NCBI GenBank assembly: GCA_938041945.1
Contig: CALISC010000025.1
Location: 1 to 9,724 of the forward strand
Source of the DNA: an uncultured Acholeplasmataceae bacterium
GTDB lineage: Bacteria; Bacillota_I; Bacilli_A; Acholeplasmatales; Acholeplasmataceae
Direction: 5' to 3'
Length of the DNA stretch: 9,724 nucleotides
Position 1 is the stretch's first letter, and each line of letters opens with the position of its first letter. Below are positions 1 through 6,624 of this stretch, one piece after another. The position numbers and the translations under genes are program-made. The notes beneath the pieces were generated by a model that did no database searches, was not told where the DNA came from, and saw nothing but the letters and a program-made list of their open reading frames with translations.

Positions 1-318
1 GGTAGAAATTGTGAATTCTTTAATATACAATCTCAAGATTTTATAGGCAAACGAGTGAAAAGTTGAACACCATTTGAGTTTGTGTTCATTTCCAAGAATT
101 GCATGAATTCTTTCCATCATCTCTTTTGCTGCGTTATTAGTAAAAGTTAGCGCTAAAATCCTAGCAGGCGAAATTCCTACTTTATCAATTAGATAAGCGA
201 TTTTAGTGGTTAAAGTTTTAGTTTTGCCAGTGCCAGCACCAGCGACTATATAACTTGGTTCACTACACAAAACTGCGGCTTTTTGTTGTGGGTTTATTTC
301 CTTTAAGTAATCTCGCAT
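1..318 (-). CDS. pcrA: UvrD/PcrA-family superfamily 1 DNA helicase, N-terminal part (truncated by window edge)
   Basis: ATP-driven 3'-5' DNA helicase of the UvrD/PcrA/Rep family, acting in excision repair and in clearing proteins from DNA. I translated 106 residues by eye. They carry, in order, the Q motif (NPQQ, residues 9-12), the Walker A box AGAGTGKT (26-33, with Lys32 for ATP), motif Ia (LTFTNNAAKEM, 57-67) and motif Ib (STFHSFA, 85-91). All are in the spacing expected for domain 1A, and the rest of the protein lies beyond position 1. The ATG at 318-316 shares its A with the glnS stop (TAATG). No good Shine-Dalgarno sequence is visible, so translation is probably coupled to glnS. The superfamily is clear. 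The choice of PcrA over UvrD or Rep rests on the Firmicute-like context, not on diagnostic residues. Confidence 0.9.
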   Translation of the reverse strand, partial: MRDYLKEINPQQKAAVLCSEPSYIVAGAGTGKTKTLTTKIAYLIDKVGISPARILALTFTNNAAKEMMERIHAILGNEHKLKWCSTFHSFAYKILRLYIKEFTIST

Positions 319-1934
319 TACTTTTTAAAGTTAGACTTTAATTTAACAGTTTCAACAAACTCAAGAGAGTTGTCCTTAGTTTGTTGTTTTGAAAAGAAAC
401 CTTGTCTGATAAATTGAACTACTTCGCCTGCAGCAACTTCGGTTAAAAAAGGTTCTGCAAAACCGTGTTTTTCAACTAAAGAACTGCGGTTGAAGCGTTC
501 AATTAAATCACCTTCTTTGCTGTTGTCAATCAAGTCATTGGTAAAGAAAAAAGTAGCAGGTTTAGCGGTTGTTTTTTCAACAAAGTTAATGGTGCCATTT
601 GGTTTGCGTTCGTCAAAACCACTGCCTGATTTAGTTTTAGGGTCATATGTACAAAGTAGTTTAATAACTTCGCCTGATTTGTTTAAAACCACATCTTCGC
701 ATTTAATAAAGTAGGCGTTCATTAGTCTGACTTCGCCACCTATGTATAGTCTCTTCCACTGACGGTTTGGCTTTTCTTTTAAAAAGTCTGCTTTGTCAAT
801 ATAAAGATGTTTAGAAAAATAAAGGTCTCTTTCGGCTTTTCCATCTAATACTGGTACTTTGATAGTTTCAAGTTCGCCTTCTGGAAAATTAGTAATTTCT
901 ACCTCTAGCGGGTCAATTATTGCGTTTAGTCTAGCGCTTGTCTCCATTAAGTCGCTGCGCACAAAACTCTCTAGCATTTCGCGTGAGCAATCTGCGTTGG
1001 TTTTAGAAAGACCGGCACCTAAAATAAAAGCACGAATTGCCGCGGGTGAATAGCCTTTTTTCTTTAAGCCTTTAATAGTTGGCATTCTAGGATCGTCCCA
1101 ACCTGAAACTAAGTTATTTTCAACTAAAGCCTTTAAATATCTTTTAGAAAGTACAGTATTTTCAATGTTTAGTCGTCCAAACTCAATTTGTCTAGGTTGG
1201 TTTTCGCATTCCGTGTTTTCAACCACCCAGTTGTAAAGTGGACGGTGGTCTTCAAACTCAAGAGAACACAGAGAATGAGTGATGCCTTCCTTGGCATCTT
1301 CAAGAGGATGCGCAAAGTCGTAAAGCGGATAAATACACCAAGCCTTGCCTTTTCTAAAATGTTCTTGGTTAGTAATTCGGTAAATCGCTGGGTCCCTCAT
1401 ATTCATGTTAGGTGAAGACATGTCAATTTTAGCGCGCAGTACCATTTCACCGGGTTGAAACTTACCTGCCTTCATTTCTAAAAATAAACGCAGATTTTTC
1501 TCAACCGAAGTGTCTCTGTATGGCGAGTTAATGCCGGGTTTTTGAATGTTTCCGCGTTGCAGAGAAATCTCTTCAGCGGTTTGGCGATCAACATAAGCAA
1601 GTCCTTTTTTAATTAACACCAGCGCTTTTTCAAACATAAAGTCAAAGTAGTCTGAGGCAAAAAAGACAGCGGCTGGCTCATAGCCCAACCACTTAATGTC
1701 TTCAATTGCGCTATTTACATATTCCATATTTTCATTACTTGGGTTGGTGTCGTCAAAACGTAGGTAGGTTTTGCCACCAAAGGCTTTCGCTAGTTCAAAG
1801 TTAATAATGATGGCTCTGGCATGTCCAATGTGTAAAAACCCATTTGGCTCTGGCGGAAAACGGGTAATGATTTCTGTGTGTTTGCCTAACTTTATGTCGT
1901 TTTCAATAATTGTTTTAATAAAATTTGATTCCAT
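318..1934 (-). CDS. glnS: Glutaminyl-tRNA synthetase
   Basis: Class I aminoacyl-tRNA synthetase that charges tRNA-Gln with glutamine in the cytoplasm. The 538 residues are close to the bacterial GlnRS norm of about 550. The Rossmann catalytic core carries PPEPNGFLHIGH, with the HIGH box at 35-38, and a KMSKS-type loop VLSKR at 261-265. The block DFAHPLEDAKEGITHSLCSL (206-225) is typical of GlnRS and the related archaeal/eukaryotic-type GluRS, and unlike bacterial GluRS. Residues from about 340 onward match the two-barrel anticodon-binding region. The start ATG is preceded by GAGGA with a 6-nt spacer. The gene begins 21 nt after the tsaD stop, and its TAA overlaps the pcrA start by one base. 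A dedicated GlnRS suggests direct Gln-tRNA charging rather than sole use of the GatCAB amidotransferase route. Confidence 0.97.
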   Translation of the reverse strand: MESNFIKTIIENDIKLGKHTEIITRFPPEPNGFLHIGHARAIIINFELAKAFGGKTYLRFDDTNPSNENMEYVNSAIEDIKWLGYEPAAVFFASDYFDFMFEKALVLIKKGLAYVDRQTAEEISLQRGNIQKPGINSPYRDTSVEKNLRLFLEMKAGKFQPGEMVLRAKIDMSSPNMNMRDPAIYRITNQEHFRKGKAWCIYPLYDFAHPLEDAKEGITHSLCSLEFEDHRPLYNWVVENTECENQPRQIEFGRLNIENTVLSKRYLKALVENNLVSGWDDPRMPTIKGLKKKGYSPAAIRAFILGAGLSKTNADCSREMLESFVRSDLMETSARLNAIIDPLEVEITNFPEGELETIKVPVLDGKAERDLYFSKHLYIDKADFLKEKPNRQWKRLYIGGEVRLMNAYFIKCEDVVLNKSGEVIKLLCTYDPKTKSGSGFDERKPNGTINFVEKTTAKPATFFFTNDLIDNSKEGDLIERFNRSSLVEKHGFAEPFLTEVAAGEVVQFIRQGFFSKQQTKDNSLEFVETVKLKSNFKK

Positions 1935-1940
1935 TTTTAG

Positions 1941-1945
1941 TCCTC
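1941..1945 (-). promoter_or_regulatory. Ribosome binding site of glnS
   Basis: GAGGA on the minus strand, 6 nt before the glnS ATG at 1934, in the only real gap (21 nt) between tsaD and glnS. It supports that start codon. No promoter or terminator is evident in the gap. Confidence 0.7.
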
Positions 1946-1955
1946 ACAAGATAAA

Positions 1956-2948
1956 TTATAAGTTATTAACCGAGTAGCCTTTTAAACGAAGACCTTCGTT
2001 TGCACCAAACTTAGTGACTTGAAAGTAAGCAGCAGCGCCAATCATTGCGGCATTATCAGTGCAGTATTTAAACTCAGGAATTAAAACCTCAACTCCTTTA
2101 ATTTCCTTGGCAAGCGCTGCTCTTAGGCCCTTGTTTGCAGAAACCCCACCACCGACTATTAGTTGTTTTAAATCTGGGTATTTCTTTAAGGCTTTTTTGG
2201 TTTTATAAATTATAGTGTCTAAAACTGCTTTTTGAAAAGACGCAGCAAAATCTGCTTTATTTAAATTTGCTTTATCTTCATTTTTTGCGTAGGCATTGAT
2301 AACTGCGCTTTTTAGTCCTGAAAACGAAAAGTTAAAACCTTGTTTTAAAATTGGCCTTGGAAAAGAAAAAGCCTCTGGGTTACCAGTTTGCGCAAGGTCG
2401 TCAATGGTTTTGCCACCAGGATAAGGAAACCCAAGTACGCGGGCTACCTTGTCATAACACTCACCAACTGCGTCGTCTAAGGTTTGGCCAATGTGTTCAA
2501 ACTCAAGGTGAGAGTGTGCAATTAAAAGTTCGGTGTGCCCACCACTTACCAGCAGTACTAAACAAGGAAACTTAAGTTCTTTGCCAATAGCCGCAGCGTA
2601 GGCATGTCCAACTAAGTGGTTAACTCCAATAAGTGGTTTGTCTAAAGCCAGAGCCAGACTTTGCGCGGCGTTAATTCCGACAAACAAAGCACCGATTAGT
2701 CCAGGTCCTTGAGTGACTGCAATTGTGTCAATTTCTTTAAGTTCAACGTTTGCATCTTTAAGGGCTTGATCTACAACAAAGTTAATTGCCAAAACGTGGT
2801 CGCGAGCCGCGATTTCTGGCACTACTCCGCCAAACTTAGCGTGGGTCTTGATTTGACTGCGCACAGCGCACGAAAGCACTTTGGTGCCGTTTTCTACAAC
2901 TGCAGCGCTGGTTTCGTCACAACTCGATTCAATTGCTAAAATTTTCAT
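1956..2948 (-). CDS. tsaD: tRNA N6-threonylcarbamoyltransferase TsaD (t6A37 synthesis)
   Basis: Catalytic subunit of the bacterial t6A complex. It moves the threonylcarbamoyl group from TC-AMP to N6 of A37 in ANN-decoding tRNAs, working with TsaB and TsaE. The length of 330 residues is typical. Visible family marks are the N-terminal ASKHA nucleotide-fold block IESSCDET (6-13), the metal-binding HLVGH (111-115), VSGGHTELL (134-142), the DDAVGECYDKVAR segment (158-170), SFSGLKSAV (208-216), GGGVSAN (266-272) and CTDNAAMIG (296-304), whose Asp298 is the third metal ligand. All appear intact. The start has GGAG 7 nt upstream and overlaps the rimI stop in an ATGA junction, which indicates translational coupling. 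It lies directly downstream of tsaE, tsaB and rimI, as in many Firmicutes. Confidence 0.97.
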   Translation of the reverse strand: MKILAIESSCDETSAAVVENGTKVLSCAVRSQIKTHAKFGGVVPEIAARDHVLAINFVVDQALKDANVELKEIDTIAVTQGPGLIGALFVGINAAQSLALALDKPLIGVNHLVGHAYAAAIGKELKFPCLVLLVSGGHTELLIAHSHLEFEHIGQTLDDAVGECYDKVARVLGFPYPGGKTIDDLAQTGNPEAFSFPRPILKQGFNFSFSGLKSAVINAYAKNEDKANLNKADFAASFQKAVLDTIIYKTKKALKKYPDLKQLIVGGGVSANKGLRAALAKEIKGVEVLIPEFKYCTDNAAMIGAAAYFQVTKFGANEGLRLKGYSVNNL

Positions 2949-3361
2949 ATCATTTCTCCGTACATATAAGCAAGACCATCTTCGTTTTCGTAGTAATTTT
3001 TAATTTCTCTAACTACCTTAAAGCCAACTTTTTCGTAAACAGAAATCGCTTGCTGATTTGATTTTTTAACTTCTAGATAAAAAGTTTTAATGCCGGCTTG
3101 TTTGAGCGTCTCGATTGTCTCTAAAAGCAAAGCAGTGGCTTTGCCTGATCTGCGGTGTTCAGGGAAAACAAATAAGTTTAAAATATCAGCAACATCTACT
3201 ACTTTTAGCCAAACGATGTAGCCAAGTAATGTATCTTCGCTAAAAAACCCATAAACCTCGCGGTTAGAAAGCGACTTAAGGTCATCAGTTTGTCCAAAGT
3301 CTTCTTTTAAAGAAGTTAAAACTATGCTTAAAGTAGACTCATTTGTTATTTTTCTGATCAT
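2945..3361 (-). CDS. rimI: RimI-like GNAT N-acetyltransferase
   Basis: GNAT-fold protein N-acetyltransferase. RimI acetylates the N-terminal alanine of ribosomal protein S18 in E. coli and is often encoded beside the t6A genes. I choose the ATG at 3361, giving 138 residues beginning MIRKIT. A longer open frame to 3415 would overlap tsaB by 77 nt and adds residues with no family similarity. RimI proteins are usually about 140-150 residues. The acetyl-CoA loop is seen as RRSGKA, within the stretch LFVFPEHRRSGKATALLLE. The C-terminal family signature is visible as SNQQAISVYEKVGF, including the Tyr that acts as general acid in this family. A weak GAGAT lies upstream of the start. The gene overlaps tsaB by 23 nt and tsaD by 4 nt (ATGA). 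The true protein target cannot be told from sequence. Confidence 0.87.
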   Translation of the reverse strand: MIRKITNESTLSIVLTSLKEDFGQTDDLKSLSNREVYGFFSEDTLLGYIVWLKVVDVADILNLFVFPEHRRSGKATALLLETIETLKQAGIKTFYLEVKKSNQQAISVYEKVGFKVVREIKNYYENEDGLAYMYGEMI

Positions 3362-3947
3362 AGTTAATCTCGGCTTCAGTTTTTCGTAAATAGTTTGGCT
3401 CAAGTGCAAATGCATCTACTAAAACTAAACTGCTTTCAATTAGCTTTATGTTAAACTCAACATTAAAGTCAGTAATAGTACTTAGTTCAATTGCTTTAAA
3501 ATTAGGTTTTTTTGAAATTAGTTCATTTAATTCGTTTTCTTTAAGCAAAGCGTCAGCTTCTACTGCTTGATTATTTGCAAACATGCCAACATAGTAGTTT
3601 TGGTTGCGAGCGGTTTTATAAATTATTGCGTTCTCTTGCTTTAAAGTAGAGGCAAACAAGGCTAGTGAAGAAATAGAGTAAGCCGGAATATTTAAAGCGT
3701 ACGCTAAAGTTTTTACAATAGTAACCGCAACACGAGTACCAGTATAAGAGCCAGGTCCAACTCCTGCAACTACTTCAGTCAAATCACTTGGCTTTACTGA
3801 GTTGGCTTTTAAAAAAGTGCTAACTTGCTCTGCGGTGTTGGCAGAAAAGTCGCGGGTGTTTAGATCATAAAAACATTTAGTTTCACCGTTTGGCCAAATA
3901 AGCAGCAAAATCAGAGCGTGGTTAGATGTATCTACAATTAGTTTCAT
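3339..3947 (-). CDS. tsaB: t6A complex subunit TsaB (TsaD paralogue)
   Basis: Non-catalytic ASKHA-fold partner that dimerises with TsaD and, with TsaE, forms the bacterial threonylcarbamoyl transfer complex. At 202 residues it is a little shorter than the E. coli protein (about 230). The N-terminal IVDTS strand-turn (4-8) and the hallmark GVGPGSYTGTR motif in the first third of the protein are both present, followed by a helix with TLAYALNIPAYSISSLALFA. The C-terminal half is poorly conserved, as is usual for this family. Its ATG forms an ATGA overlap with the tsaE stop and is preceded by AAGGTG inside tsaE. It ends in TGA, which supports a standard genetic code here. The family call is firm because of the motif and the position between tsaE and rimI-tsaD. 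Confidence 0.93.
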   Translation of the reverse strand: MKLIVDTSNHALILLLIWPNGETKCFYDLNTRDFSANTAEQVSTFLKANSVKPSDLTEVVAGVGPGSYTGTRVAVTIVKTLAYALNIPAYSISSLALFASTLKQENAIIYKTARNQNYYVGMFANNQAVEADALLKENELNELISKKPNFKAIELSTITDFNVEFNIKLIESSLVLVDAFALEPNYLRKTEAEINYDQKNNK

Positions 3948-4417
3948 TTATTTTCACCTTTAGTTAGTTTAGCAAAATCCAGCATCATGCGGTCGCCGAC
4001 TTCCTTAATTTGAAAAACCCGAGAGTTTTCGCTAAGTTTTTCAATGTTTATCTCAATTCGGTTTTTTGGAAGCAAGTCAGTAGCCTGACCTGGCCACTCA
4101 ATTACGCAAATTCCTTGGTCTATGTAGTCTTGTAAGTCAAAGTCAGCCCCAACTCCGTTTAACCTATACAGGTCAAGGTGGTTAAAAGCCATGCCTGACT
4201 TGGTTTCGTATGAGCGCATAATTGTAAAAGAAGGGGAATTTACAACCGCGTCAATTCCAAGACCTTTAGCCAGACCTTGGGTAAAAGTGGTTTTGCCGGC
4301 TGCTAAATCTCCGTACAGCAAAATAACCGCTGGTGCTTTTAGGCACCTTGCGATTTTTTTACCTAAGTTTTGAGTTTCTCTAAAGTTACTTGTGGTAAAC
4401 TCTGTGTCTTTTTTCAT
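3944..4417 (-). CDS. tsaE: t6A complex ATPase TsaE
   Basis: P-loop ATPase that regulates and recycles the TsaB-TsaD complex during t6A37 formation on tRNA. It has 157 residues, a normal length. The Walker A region reads GDLAAGKTT (36-44); most family members have GDLGAGKTT, so one Gly is Ala while the G-K-T core is kept. NSPSFTIMRSYE (60-71), the Walker-B-like HLDLYRL (80-86) and VIEWPGQATDLLP (105-117, including the conserved Glu-Trp) all match TsaE. The gene starts 7 nt after the NifU-like gene, with GAGGT about 11 nt before the ATG, and runs straight into tsaB with a 4-nt overlap. The threonylcarbamoyl-AMP synthase TsaC/TsaC2 needed for the first step is not in the window. Confidence 0.95.
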   Translation of the reverse strand: MKKDTEFTTSNFRETQNLGKKIARCLKAPAVILLYGDLAAGKTTFTQGLAKGLGIDAVVNSPSFTIMRSYETKSGMAFNHLDLYRLNGVGADFDLQDYIDQGICVIEWPGQATDLLPKNRIEINIEKLSENSRVFQIKEVGDRMMLDFAKLTKGENK

Positions 4418-4424
4418 TATTTTT

Positions 4425-4643
4425 TTAAACCTCTACCACCGAAATTACACCTTCTACGTTGTCTTTAAGCAGTGCTAGCAGACCATCAAATAAAGTTGAG
4501 TCAATTAAACTGCAACCCACGCATGCACCATGCATTTTAACGTAGACTATGCCTTCTTCAACGGCCACTAGTTCTATATCGCCACCATCTGCATGAATAT
4601 AGGGTTTAACTCGGTCAATTAGTGCTTTTACTTCTTCGTACAT
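4425..4643 (-). CDS. NifU C-terminal-domain iron-sulfur scaffold protein (Nfu type)
   Basis: Small stand-alone Nfu protein of 72 residues, made only of the NifU C-terminal domain that holds or passes on a [4Fe-4S] cluster bridged between two monomers. The conserved start LIDRVKPYIHADGGDIEL (8-25) and the cluster-binding pair Cys41-x-x-Cys44 in GACVGCSLIDSTL (39-51) are present. B. subtilis YutI is a protein of the same domain type. The ATG lies 16 nt inside the end of yutD and has only a weak upstream GGA, so coupling is likely. Fe-S delivery could serve the MEP-pathway enzymes IspG and IspH, which are [4Fe-4S] proteins acting after the IspDF enzyme encoded just upstream. That link is inference from context. 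Confidence 0.92.
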   Translation of the reverse strand: MYEEVKALIDRVKPYIHADGGDIELVAVEEGIVYVKMHGACVGCSLIDSTLFDGLLALLKDNVEGVISVVEV

Positions 4644-5002
4644 TTTCCGGGCAAACTATTTAAAAGGTCTGCGTATTTTTGGGTTAAGTTCGCTAAAAAC
4701 TCAGTTTTTTTGGTTTTGATGTATTCAGAAAGTTCAGGAGTGTCCATACGTTTTAAGATAAAATAGCCAGTGTTGAAGTTGCAAGTTGAGTTTAAGTAGT
4801 CAGGAATATATAAATAGTTATTTTTCCCCTCTTTTTTAGTGAAGCCTTTTAGTCTCAACATGTTTGCAGTTACGTCGCCGACGATAAAGTCAAATTTATC
4901 AAAGACTTCAGGAAAATAACGGTTTTGAAAATCTTCTTGTGAAAAAACTGACCTGTAGTCTTTAAGTAGGGTAAAGTTTCCATAAATTGTTTCAATTAAC
5001 AT
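4628..5002 (-). CDS. yutD: YutD family (DUF1027) protein
   Basis: Conserved Firmicute protein of unknown function. I recognise the family from the blocks FDKFDFIVGDV (34-44), LRLKGF (49-54) and CNFNTGYFILKR (74-85), which line up with B. subtilis YutD as I remember it. I place the start at 5002, giving 124 residues, because a strong GGAGG sits 7 nt before that ATG. An upstream in-frame ATG at 5035 would extend the protein by 11 residues that look unlike the family and lie deep in the preceding gene. At 124 residues it is longer than B. subtilis YutD (about 100), the extra part being a charged, lysine-rich C-terminal tail. It overlaps the upstream fusion gene by 7 nt and the Nfu gene by 16 nt. 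yutD and the nifU-like yutI also lie in the same chromosomal region in B. subtilis. Confidence 0.88.
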   Translation of the reverse strand: MLIETIYGNFTLLKDYRSVFSQEDFQNRYFPEVFDKFDFIVGDVTANMLRLKGFTKKEGKNNYLYIPDYLNSTCNFNTGYFILKRMDTPELSEYIKTKKTEFLANLTQKYADLLNSLPGKCTKK

Positions 5003-6624
5003 AGTTTTTCCTCCAAAAGTACTGTGGCCAGACAACCAATTGCACGGCTTTGGCCAATTAGTCCATTTTTTTCAAAAGTCGTGGCTTTAACTGAAACCAA
5101 AGGACAGTCAAGCGCTTGCATTAGGTTTTTTGCAATTAAAGTTTTTTTAAGGCCGAGTTTAGGCTGTTCAAGCATGATAGTGATATCTGCGTTTTTTACG
5201 CGGTAATTTTGTTCATTTGCTTTTTTTAAAGCGAGCGCTAAAAACTCAAAAGAGCATCTATTTTGATTGATTTTATCGGTTTCTCTAAAGTTTTCACCTA
5301 AATCTCCTGAGTTTAAGGCGCCAAGTATGGCCTCAGTTAAGGAGTGGAGAACCACATCTCCATCAGAAACCGCTAAAAAATGTTTGTCTTTTTCAATTAA
5401 AACTCCGGCTAGGCTAAGTTCTCCACCTTTTTGAAAAGGATGAATATCAAAAGAACTGCCAATTAAACTAGGTTTAAAAAAGCATGCTTGGTTCAACAAA
5501 AAATCTGTTTTAGTTGTGATTTTAGGTAGTCTATTTTCAGAAAGTAGCAGGGTAAACGGTTCGTTTTGTTCTGAAAACAATTCAAACTCATCTTGATAGT
5601 CGGTTTTTTTAGCAAGCAATACGCATTCTTTTAATTTAGTTTTTAAAAAAGCCTGAGGAGTAATTGTGGTGAAATAGTTGCTTCTGTCAAGAGTTTCTCC
5701 GTTGTAGTTTTTTAAAGACGAATATATCGGGTTTGCCAAAACTGTACCTTGCTTAGTTTCTAAAACTGTTTTTATGTTTTCAAGGTCTTCGGCTAAAATT
5801 ACTGGTCTGGCAGCATCGTGTATATAAACATAAGTTCCGGTTGCATGATTAAGCCCGGTTTGCATTGACAAAAACCTAGTGTCCTTACCAATTAGCGTAA
5901 ATATCGCTGGATTTTTAAATTCAGAGTTAGAAAGTGTCTCTAAAACTTCGTATTGCGCGACTAAAATACACTCAAAACCGTTTTTTAAAAAAGTGTTAAC
6001 AGAGTGCATAAAAGCTGGTAAGTTTCCAAGTTTTTTTAAGACCTTGTTTTCACCAAAACGAGAAGATGCACCTGCTGCTAAAATTAAAGCAGTGTTCTTA
6101 AAAGGAGTGACGATATCTTTGGCCTTCACATCGTGTTCTTCAGCTTCAAACGAAACCAAACGATCGGTAACATGAATTAAGGTAGCGGAGTAATTAAGAG
6201 AAGCAAAATACCTATCAATGTTGCCTTTTCCGTAGCCTAGTCTTTGGCTGTATTCGTTAACTGCTAGACACGGCACTAAAAACAAGTCAATTTTTTCTGA
6301 GTATACAGTAAACTCAACAGGTTCAAAGAAGTTAAAACGTTTAATAAACTGAGTGTTTTCTTTTGGCAAAACATATTTCAATTCGTTTTCAACAAACGCT
6401 GGAAACAAAAATACTTTGGTGCTCACTTTAGTTAAAGCAGTGATGTCTATTTCTCCTTGAATCGGAAAGTAAAGCGCCACAGTTTTGCTGTTTTGAAACA
6501 ATGGATGTGCTTTGATTTTGTCAAGCACTATTTCGTTTCTTTGTTGTTTTTCTCTGTCTGTGTAGGTTTTTCGTTCAGCCAAAATATAGGCTCTGGCCTC
6601 GTCTTTGCTAAACACGATATTCAT
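4996..6624 (-). CDS. ispDF: Three-enzyme fusion: 5-formyltetrahydrofolate cyclo-ligase + IspD cytidylyltransferase + IspF cyclase
   Basis: One unbroken 542-residue frame with three enzymes. Residues 1-175 are a 5-formyl-THF cyclo-ligase (ATP-driven 5,10-methenyl-THF formation): ALYFPIQGEIDIT (50-62), RLGYGKGNIDR (128-138) and the typical ending EEHDVKAKDIVTP (162-174). Residues about 177-385 are IspD (CDP-ME synthesis): ILAAGASSRFG (181-191) with Arg189 and Lys194 in the places of E. coli Arg20 and Lys27, HDAARP (269-274), LDRS (312-315) and TPQAF (322-326). Residues about 387-542 are IspF (MEcPP synthesis): metal ligands Asp393, His395 and His427, GDLG (440-443) and KATTFEK (513-519). Val419 sits where E. 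coli IspF has His34. IspD-IspF fusions are known in some bacteria; the added cyclo-ligase is unusual to me. IspE is not in the window. The ATG at 6624 directly abuts AGGAG; a GTG at 6615 would have a better 9-nt spacing. Confidence 0.93.
   Translation of the reverse strand: MNIVFSKDEARAYILAERKTYTDREKQQRNEIVLDKIKAHPLFQNSKTVALYFPIQGEIDITALTKVSTKVFLFPAFVENELKYVLPKENTQFIKRFNFFEPVEFTVYSEKIDLFLVPCLAVNEYSQRLGYGKGNIDRYFASLNYSATLIHVTDRLVSFEAEEHDVKAKDIVTPFKNTALILAAGASSRFGENKVLKKLGNLPAFMHSVNTFLKNGFECILVAQYEVLETLSNSEFKNPAIFTLIGKDTRFLSMQTGLNHATGTYVYIHDAARPVILAEDLENIKTVLETKQGTVLANPIYSSLKNYNGETLDRSNYFTTITPQAFLKTKLKECVLLAKKTDYQDEFELFSEQNEPFTLLLSENRLPKITTKTDFLLNQACFFKPSLIGSSFDIHPFQKGGELSLAGVLIEKDKHFLAVSDGDVVLHSLTEAILGALNSGDLGENFRETDKINQNRCSFEFLALALKKANEQNYRVKNADITIMLEQPKLGLKKTLIAKNLMQALDCPLVSVKATTFEKNGLIGQSRAIGCLATVLLEEKLC
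5010..5014 (-). promoter_or_regulatory. Ribosome binding site of yutD
   Basis: A perfect GGAGG on the minus strand with a 7-nt spacer to the ATG at 5002. It decides the yutD start in favour of 5002 over the longer frame from 5035. It lies inside the last codons of the cyclo-ligase/IspD/IspF fusion gene. Confidence 0.8.

Noticed and set aside
490..714. Plus-strand open frames of 60-98 codons inside the minus-strand genes (for example 490-714, 2351-2575, 5879-6175 and 6457-6669)
   Set aside because: Each lies entirely, or almost entirely, antisense to a gene with clear family motifs. Their translations show no recognisable domain, and they are rich in residues expected from reading the opposite strand.
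2945..3415. Longer rimI start at 3415
   Set aside because: It would extend 77 nt into tsaB and add 18 residues without GNAT similarity. The family N-terminus begins at the ATG at 3361.
4996..6624. Suspected assembly artefact joining separate genes into one long frame
   Set aside because: The frame is continuous through both domain joins. The joins are short linkers (about residues 175-177 and 384-388) right after the normal ends of the cyclo-ligase and IspD families, and flanking genes keep normal overlaps. Raw reads would still be needed to be certain.
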